Source of the DNA: Synaphobranchus kaupii | Taxonomy: Eukaryota > Chordata > Actinopteri > Anguilliformes > Synaphobranchidae | DNA length: 64,000 bases | Direction of reading: 5' to 3' | Assembly (NCBI GenBank): GCA_029718625.1 | Contig: CM056389.1 | Span: 17,709,670-17,773,669, forward strand | Shown: in pieces, positions 56,092-64,000 of the stretch | How the letters are laid out: every line of letters begins with the position of its first letter | Position numbering within the stretch: the first letter of the stretch is position 1 | The notes under the pieces: model-generated | What the model saw: only the letters and a program-made list of their open reading frames with translations | What the model was told of the DNA's origin: nothing | Databases searched by the model: none | Translations under genes and position numbers: made by a program

Positions 56092-59000
56092 ACTATAGTC
56101 TTATGTCTTTTCCTGTTCCTCAAAACACACTTTTCATCATAAATGTCTCAATTGTTATTATTTTTCACTCATTTCAACGCAGTTATGAAGTAACTGTAAT
56201 TTACTATCCATTGGAATCAAAAAAAGCTATTTTCATTTTCTGACCCTTTTTTGGACATAAGACTATAGTCTTATGTCTTTTCCTGTTCCCTAAAACACAT
56301 TTTTCATCATAAATGTCTCAATTTTCATTATTTTTCACTCATTTCATCGCAGTTATGAAGTAACTGTAATTTACTATCCATTGGAATCAAAAAAAAGCTA
56401 TTTTTATTTTCTGACCCTTTTTTGGACATAAGACTATATATAGTCTTATGTCTTTTCCTGTTCCCCAAAACACATTTTTCATCATAAATGTCTCAATTGT
56501 TATTATTTTTTCACTCATTTCATCGCAGTTATGAAGTAACTGTAATTTACTATCCATTGGAATCAAAAAAAGCTATTTTCATTTTCTGAACGTTTTTTGG
56601 ACATAAGGACTATAGTCTTATGTCTTTTCCTGTTCCCTAAAACACATTTTTCATCATAAATGTCTCAATTGTTATTATTTTTCACTCATTTCATCGCAGT
56701 TATGAAGTAACTGTAATTTACTATCCAGTGGAATCAAAAAAAGCTATTTTTATTTTCTGACCCTTTTTTGGACATAAGACTATAGTCTTATGTCTTTTCC
56801 TGTTCCCCAAAACACATTTTTCATCATAAATGTCTCAATTGTTATTATTTTTCACTCATTTCATCGCAGTTATGAAGTAACTGTAATTTACTATCCATTG
56901 GAATTTAAAAAAGCTATTTTTATTTTCTGACCCATTTTTGGACATAAGACTATAGTCTTATGTCTTTTCCTGTTCCCCAAAAACACATTTTTCATCATAA
57001 ATGTCTCAATTGTTATTATTTTTCACTCATTTCATCGCAGTTATGAAGTAACTGTAATTTACTATCCATTGGAATCAAAAAAAGCTATTTCATTTTCTGA
57101 CCGTTTTTTGGGACATAAGACTATAGTCTTATGTCTTTTCCTGTTCCCTAAAACACATTTTTCATCATAAATGTCTCAATTTTAATTATTTTTCACTCAT
57201 TTCATCGCAGTTATGAAGTAACTGTAATTTACTATCCATTGGAATAAAAAAAAAGCTATTTTATTTTCTGACCCTTTTTTGGACTTAAGACTATAGTCTT
57301 ATGTCTTTTCCTGTTCCCCAAAACACATTTTTCCTCATAAATGTCTCAATTTTCATTATTTTTCACTCATTTCATCGCAGTTATGAAGTAACTGTAATTT
57401 ACTATCCATTGGAATCAAAAAAAGCTATTTTCATTTTCTGAACGTTTTTTGGACATAAGACTATAGTCTTATGTCTTTTCCTGTTCCCTAAAACACATTT
57501 TTCATCATAAATGTCTCAATTGTTATTATTTTTCACTCATTTCATCGCAGTTATGAAGTAACTGTAATTTACTATCCAGTGGAATCAAAAAAAAGCTATT
57601 TTTATTTTCTGACCCTTTTTTGGACATAAGACTATAGTCTTATGTCTTTTCCTGTTCCCCAAAACACATTTTTCATCATAAATGTCTCAATTGTTATTAT
57701 TTTTCACTCATTTCATCGCAGTTATGAAGTAACTGTAATTTACTATCCATTGGAATTTAAAAAAGCTATTTTTATTTTCTGACCCATTTTTGGACATAAG
57801 ACTATAGTCTTATGTCTTTTCCTGTTCCCCAAAACACATTTTTCATCATAAATGTCTCAATTGTTATTATTTTTCACTCATTTCATCGCAGTTATGAAGT
57901 AACTGTAATTTACTATCCATTGGAATCAAAAAAAGCTATTTTCATTTTCTGACCGTTTTTTGGACATAAGACTATAGTCTTATGTCTTTTCCTGTTCCCT
58001 AAAACACATTTTTCATCATAAATGTCTCAATTTTAATTATTTTTCACTCATTTCATCGCAGTTATGAAGTAACTGTAATTTACTATCCATTGGAATAAAA
58101 AAAAAGCTATTTTTATTTTCTGACCCTTTTTTGGACTTAAGACTATAGTCTTATGTCTTTTCCTGTTCCCTAAAACACATTTTTCCTCATAAATGTCTCA
58201 ATTTTCATTATTTTTCACTCATTTCATCGCAGTTATGAAGTAACTGTAATTTACTATCCAATGGAATAAAAAAAAGCTATTTTTATTTTCTGACCCTTTT
58301 TTGGACTTAAGACTATAGTCTTATGTCTTTTCCTGTTCCCCAAAACACATTTTTCATCATAAATGTCTCAATTTTCATTATTTTTCACTCATTTCATCGC
58401 AGTTATGAAGTAACTGTAATTTACTATCCATTGGAATTTAAAAAAGCTATTTTTATTTTCTGACCCTTTTTTGGACATAAGACTATAGTCTTATGTCTTT
58501 GCCTGTTCCCCAAAACACATTTTTCATCATAAATGTCTCAATTTTCATTATTTTTCACTCATTTCATCGCAGTTATGAAGTAACTGTAATTTACTATCCA
58601 TTGTAATTAAAAAAAGCTATTTTTATTTTCTGACCCATTTTTGGACATAAGACTATAGTCTTATGTCTTTTCCTGTTCCTCAAAAGACATTTTTCATCAT
58701 AAATGTCTAAATTTTCATTATTTTTCACTCATTTCATCGCATTTATGAAGTAACTGTAATTTACTATCCATTGGAATCAAAAAAAGCAATTTTTATTTTC
58801 TGACCCTTTTTTGGACATAAGACTATAGTCTTATGTCTTTTCCTGTTCCCTAAAACACATTTTTCATCATAAATGTCTCAATTTTCATTATTTTTCACTC
58901 ATTTCATCGCAGTTATGAAGTAACTGTAATTTACTATCCATTGGAATCAAAAAAAGCTATTTTTATTTTCTGACCCTTTTTTGGACATTATAGTCTTATG

Positions 59001-62000
59001 TCTTTTCCTGTTCCCCAAAACACATTTTTCATCATAAATGTCTCAATTTTCATTATTTTTCACTCATTTCATCGCAGTTATGAAGTAACTGTAATTTACT
59101 ATCCATTGGAATCAAAAAAAGCTATTTTTATTTTCTGACCCTTTTTTGGACATAAGACTATAGTCTTATGTCTTTTCCTGTTCCCCAAAACACATTTTTC
59201 ATCATAAATGTCTCAATTGTTATTATTTTTCACTCATTTCATCGCAGTTATGAAGTAACTGTAATTTACTATCCATTGGAATCAAAAAAAGGTATTTTCA
59301 TTTTCTGACCGTTTTTTGGACATAAGACTATAGTCTTATGTCTTTTCCTGTTCCCTAAAACACATTTTTCATCATAAATGTCTCAATTTTCATTATTTTT
59401 CACTCATTTCATCGCAGTTATGAAGTAACTGTAATTTACTATCCATTGGAATAAAAAAAAGCTATTTTTATTTTCTGACCCTTTTTTGGACTTAAGACTA
59501 TAGTCTTATGTCTTTTCCTGTTCCCCAAAACACATTTTTCATCATAAATGTCTCAATTTTCATTATTTTTCACTCATTTCATCGCAGTTATGAAGTAACT
59601 GTAATTTACTATCCATTGGAATCAAAAAAAGCTATTTTCATTTTCTGACCGTTTTTTGGACATAAGACTATAGCCTTATGTCTTTTCCTGTTCCCTAAAA
59701 CACATTTTTCATCATAAATGTCTCAATTTTCATTATTTTTCACTCATTTCATCGCAGTTATGAAGTAACTGTAATTTACTATCCATTGGAATAAAAAAAA
59801 GCTATTTTTATTTTCTGACCCTTTTTTGGACTTAAGACTATAGTCTTATGTCTTTTCCTGTTCCCCAAAACACATTTTTCATCATAAATGTCTCAATTTT
59901 CATTTTTTTTCACTCATTTCATCGCAGTTATGAAGTAACTGTAATTTACTATCCATTGGAATTTAAAAAAGCTATTTTTATTTTCTGACCCTTTTTTGGA
60001 CATAAGACTATAGTCTTATGTCTTTTCCTGTTCCTCAAAAGACATTTTTCATCATAAATGTCTCAATTTTCATCATTTTTCACTCATTTCATCGCATTTA
60101 TGAAGTAACTGTAATTTACTATCCATTGGAATCAAAAAAAGCAATTTTTATTTTCTGACCCTTTTTTGGACATAAGACTATAGTCTTATGTCTTTTCCTG
60201 TTCCCTAAAACAAATTTTTCATCATAAATGTCTCAATTTTCATTATTTTTCACTCATTTCATCGCAGTTATGAAGTAACTGTAATTTACTATCCATTGGA
60301 ATCAAAAAAAGCTATTTTCATTTTCTGACCGTTTTTTGGACATAAGACTATAGTCTTATGTCTTTTCCTGTTCCCTAAAACACATTTTTCATCATAAATG
60401 TCTCAATTGTTATTATTTTTCACTCATTTCATCGCAGTTATGAAGTAACTGTAATTTACTATCCATTGGAATAAAAAAAAGCTATTTTTATTTTCTGACC
60501 CTTTTTTGGACTTAAGACTATAGTCTTATGTCTTTTCCTGTTCCCCAAAACACATTTTGTCATCATAAATGTCTCAATTTTCATTATTTTTCACTCATTT
60601 CATCGCAGTTATGAAGTAACTGTAATTTACTATCCATTGGAATTTAAAAAAGCTATTTTTATTTTCTGACCCATTTTTGGACATAAGACTATAGTCTTAT
60701 GTCTTTTCCTGTTCCTCAAAAGACATTTTTCATCATAAATGTCTCAATTTTCATTATTTTTCACTCATTTCATCGCAGTTATGAAGTAACTGTAATTTAC
60801 TATCCATTGGAATCAAAAAAAGCTATTTTTATTTTCTGACCCTTTTTTGGACATAAGACTATAGTCTTATGTCTTTTCCTGTTCCCTAAAACACATTTTT
60901 CATCATAAATGTCTCAATTTTCATTATTTTTCACTCATTTCATCGCAGTTATGAAGTAACTGTAATTTACTATCCATTGGAATCAAAAAAAGCTATTTTC
61001 ATTTTCTGACCGTTTTTTGGACATAAGACTATAGTCTTATGTCTTTTCCTGTTCCCTAAAACACATTTTTCATCATAAATGTCTCAATTTTCATTATTTT
61101 TCACTCATTTCATCGCAGTTATGAAGTAACTGTAATTTACTATCCATTGGAATCAAAAAAAGCTATTTTCATTTTCTGACCGTTTTTTGGACATAAGACT
61201 ATAGCCTTATGTCTTTTCCTGTTCCCTAAAACACATTTTTCATCATAAATGTCTCAATTTTCATTATTTTTCACTCATTTCATCGCAGTTATGAAGTAAC
61301 TGTAATTTACTATCCATTGGAATAAAAAAAAGCTATTTTCATTTTCTGACCGTTTTTTGGACATAAGACTATAGTCTTATGTCTTTTCCTGTTCCCTAAA
61401 ACACATTTTTCATCATAAATGTCTCAATTTTCATTATTTTTCACTCATTTCATCGCAGTTATGAAGTAACTGTAATTTACTATCCATTGGAATCAAAAAA
61501 AGCTATTTTTATTTTCTGACCCTTTTTTGGACATAAGACGAAAGTCTTATGTCTTTTCCTGTTCCTCAAAAGACATTTTTCATCATAAATGTCTCAATTT
61601 TCATTATTTTTCACTCATTTCATCGCAGTTATGAAGTAACTGTAATTTACTATCCATTGGAATCAAAAAAAGCTATTTTTATTTTCTGACCCTTTTTTGG
61701 ACATAAGACTATAGTCTTATGTCTTTTCCTGTTCCCCAAAACACATTTTTCATCATAAATGTCTCAATTTTCATTATTTTTCACTCATTTCATCGCAGTT
61801 ATGAAGTAACTGTAATTTACTATCCATTGGAATCAAAAAAAGCTATTTTTATTTTCTGACCCTTTTTTGGACATAAGACTATAGTCTTATGTCTTTTCCT
61901 GTTCCCCAAAACACATTTTTCATCATAAATGTCTCAATTGTTATTATTTTTCACTCATTTCATCGCAGTTATGAAGTAACTGTAATTTACTATCCATTGG

Positions 62001-64000
62001 AATCAAAAAAAGCTATTTTCATTTTCTGACCGTTTTTTGGACATAAGACTATAGTCTTATGTCTTTTCCTGTTCCCTAAAACACATTTTTCATCATAAAT
62101 GTCTAAATTTTCATTATTTTTCACTCATTTCATCGCAGTTATGAAGTAACTGTAATTTACTATCCATTGGAATTTAAAAAGCTATTTTTATTTTCTGACC
62201 CTTTTTTGGACATAAGACTATAGTCTTATGTCTTTGCCTGTTCCCCAAAACACATTTTTCATCATAAATGTCTCAATTTTCATTATTTTTCACTCATTTC
62301 ATCGCAGTTATGAAGTAACTGTAATTTACTATCCATTGTAATTAAAAAAAGCTATTTTTATTTTCTGACCCATTTTTGGACATAAGACTATATAGTCTTA
62401 TGTCTTTTCCTGTTCCTCAAAAGACATTTTTCATCATAAATGTCTCAATTTTCATTATTTTTCACTCATTTCATCGCAGTTATGAAGTAACTGTAATTTA
62501 CTATCCATTGGAATCAAAAAAAGCAATTTTTATTTTCTGACCCTTTTTTGGACATAAGACTATAGTCTTATGTCTTTTCCTGTTCCCTAAAACACATTTT
62601 TCATCATAAATGTCTCAATTTTCATTATTTTTCACTCATTTCATCGCAGTTATGAAGTAACTGTAATTTACTATCCAGTGGAATCAAAAAAGCTATTTTT
62701 ATTTTCTGACCCTTTTTTGGACATAAGACTATAGTCTTATGTCTTTTCCTGTTCCCCAAAACACATTTTTCATCATAAATGTCTCAATTGTTATTATTTT
62801 TCACTCATTTCATCGCAGTTATGAAGTAACTGTAATTTACTATCCATTGGAATTTAAAAAAGCTATTTTTATTTTCTGACCCATTTTTGGACATAAGACT
62901 ATAGTCTTATGTCTTTTCCTGTTCCCCAAAACACATTTTTCATCATAAATGTCTCAATTGTTATTATTTTTCACTCATTTCATCGCAGTTATGAAGTAAC
63001 TGTAATTTACTATCCATTGGAATCAAAAAAAGCTATTTTCATTTTCTGACCGTTTTTTGGACATAAGACTATAGTCTTATGTCTTTTCCTGTTCCCTAAA
63101 ACACATTTTTCATCATAAATGTCTCAATTTTCATTATTTTTCACTCATTTCATCGCAGTTATGAAGTAACTGTAATTTACTATCCATTGGAATAAAAAAA
63201 AGCTATTTTTATTTTCTGACCCTTTTTTGGACTTAAGACTATAGTCTTATGTCTTTTCCTGTTCCCCAAAACACATTTTTCCTCATAAATGTCTCAATTT
63301 TCATTATTTTTCACTCATTTCATCGCAATTATGAAGTAACTGTAATTTACTATCCATTGGAATCAAAAAAAGCTATTTTCATTTTCTGACCGTTTTTTTG
63401 GACATAAGACTATAGTCTTATGTCTTTTCCTGTTCCCTAAAACACATTTTTCATCATAAATGTCTCAATTTTCATTATTTTTCACTCATTTCATCGCAGT
63501 TATGAAGTAACTGTAATTTACTATCCATTGGAATAAAAAAAAGCTATTTTTATTTTCTGACCCTTTTTTGGACTTAAGACTATAGTCTTATGTCTTTTCC
63601 TGTTCCCCAAAACACATTTTTCATCATAAATGTCTCAATTTTCATTATTTTTCACTCATTTCATCGCAGTTATGAAGTAACTGTAATTTACTATCCATTG
63701 GAATTTAAAAAAGCTATTTTTATTTTCTGACCCTTTTTTGGACATAAGACTATAGTCTTATGTCTTTGCCTGTTCCCCAAAACACATTTTTCATCATAAA
63801 TGTCTCAATTTTCATTATTTTTCACTCATTTCATCGCAGTTATGAAGTAACTGTAATTTACTATCCATTGTAATTAAAAAAAGCTATTTTTATTTTCTGA
63901 CCCATTTTTGGACATAAGACTATAGTCTTATGTCTTTTCCTGTTCCTCAAAAGACATTTTTCATCATAAATGTCTCAATTTTCATTATTTTTCACTCATT
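56092..64000 (+). repeat. Homogeneous 170-bp satellite array, about 46 units, running off the window
   Basis: Head-to-tail units with a strict spacing of about 170 bp. Order within a unit: palindrome cataagactatagtcttatg, tcttttcctgttcc, cacatttttcatcataaatg, cattatttttcactcatttc, atcgcagttatgaagtaact, gtaatttactatccattgga, a short A run, attttctgaccctttttt. Variant positions (aatc/aattt/aata; ccc/ccg/aacg; ccccaa/ccctaa/cctcaaaag; cataag/cttaag) recur in the same order across blocks of units, which is higher-order organisation. No gene, no transposon insertion and no stop of the array before the window edge. Confidence 0.97.

Noticed and set aside
56092..64000. CRISPR-like array because of regular palindromic repeats
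   Set aside because: There are no unique spacers: the whole 170-bp unit is repeated, and the sequence is vertebrate.
48460..64000. A firm call of centromere
   Set aside because: No CENP-B-box-like motif was noticed, the array length beyond the window is unknown, and centromere identity cannot be read from sequence alone; kept as a hypothesis only.

Overview
The window is nuclear DNA from a ray-finned fish, most likely a euteleost. The evidence is two vertebrate-type spliced genes with GT-AG introns, many Tc1/mariner elements (one with the Sleeping Beauty type of double terminal repeat), a fish L2-type LINE, tRNA-derived SINEs, long GT microsatellites and dense GCTAGC/AACGTTA motifs. I cannot name the species from sequence alone.

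Layout. 1-13.3 kb: no gene recognised; a Sleeping Beauty-like Tc1 copy with a dead transposase, a deleted Tc1 copy, microsatellites, two GC-rich blocks and two further inverted-repeat DNA elements. 13.4-17.3 kb, minus strand: a complete four-exon carbonyl reductase gene (cbr1-like, 276 aa). 17.5-20.2 kb: duplicated non-coding DNA. 20.4-39.5 kb, plus strand: a 13-exon ppp5c gene (serine/threonine protein phosphatase 5; TPR domain plus PPP catalytic domain, about 490 aa), divergently oriented from cbr1. Its introns hold a 52-bp minisatellite, an antisense LINE, a hAT-like element sitting on the exon 8 splice donor, a piggyBac-like MITE and other inverted-repeat elements. One extra G in exon 11 breaks the frame. 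40.6-48.2 kb: gene-free, with SINEs, nested Tc1-like elements, an L1/Tx1-like fragment and several copies of a fold-back element. 48.4-64 kb: satellite DNA in two layers.

The most unusual part is the right end. From about 56.09 kb to the window edge there is a homogeneous head-to-tail array of about 46 units of 170 bp, each normally carrying a perfect 24-bp palindrome, with variant units repeating in multi-unit (higher-order) blocks. Next to it (48.46-56.09 kb) lies an older, diverged layer of the same satellite, with longer units (about 169-183 bp), a decayed palindrome and transposon insertions. This old-edge/young-core pattern resembles the margin of a centromeric or pericentromeric array. 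That is inference: nothing in the sequence proves centromere function.

The two genes have no obvious joint function. cbr1 encodes a cytosolic NADPH-dependent short-chain reductase; ppp5c encodes a chaperone-associated phosphatase. About 3.1 kb separates their start codons, and this gap carries a recent tandem duplication in which the upstream copy appears to have lost ppp5c exons 1-2.
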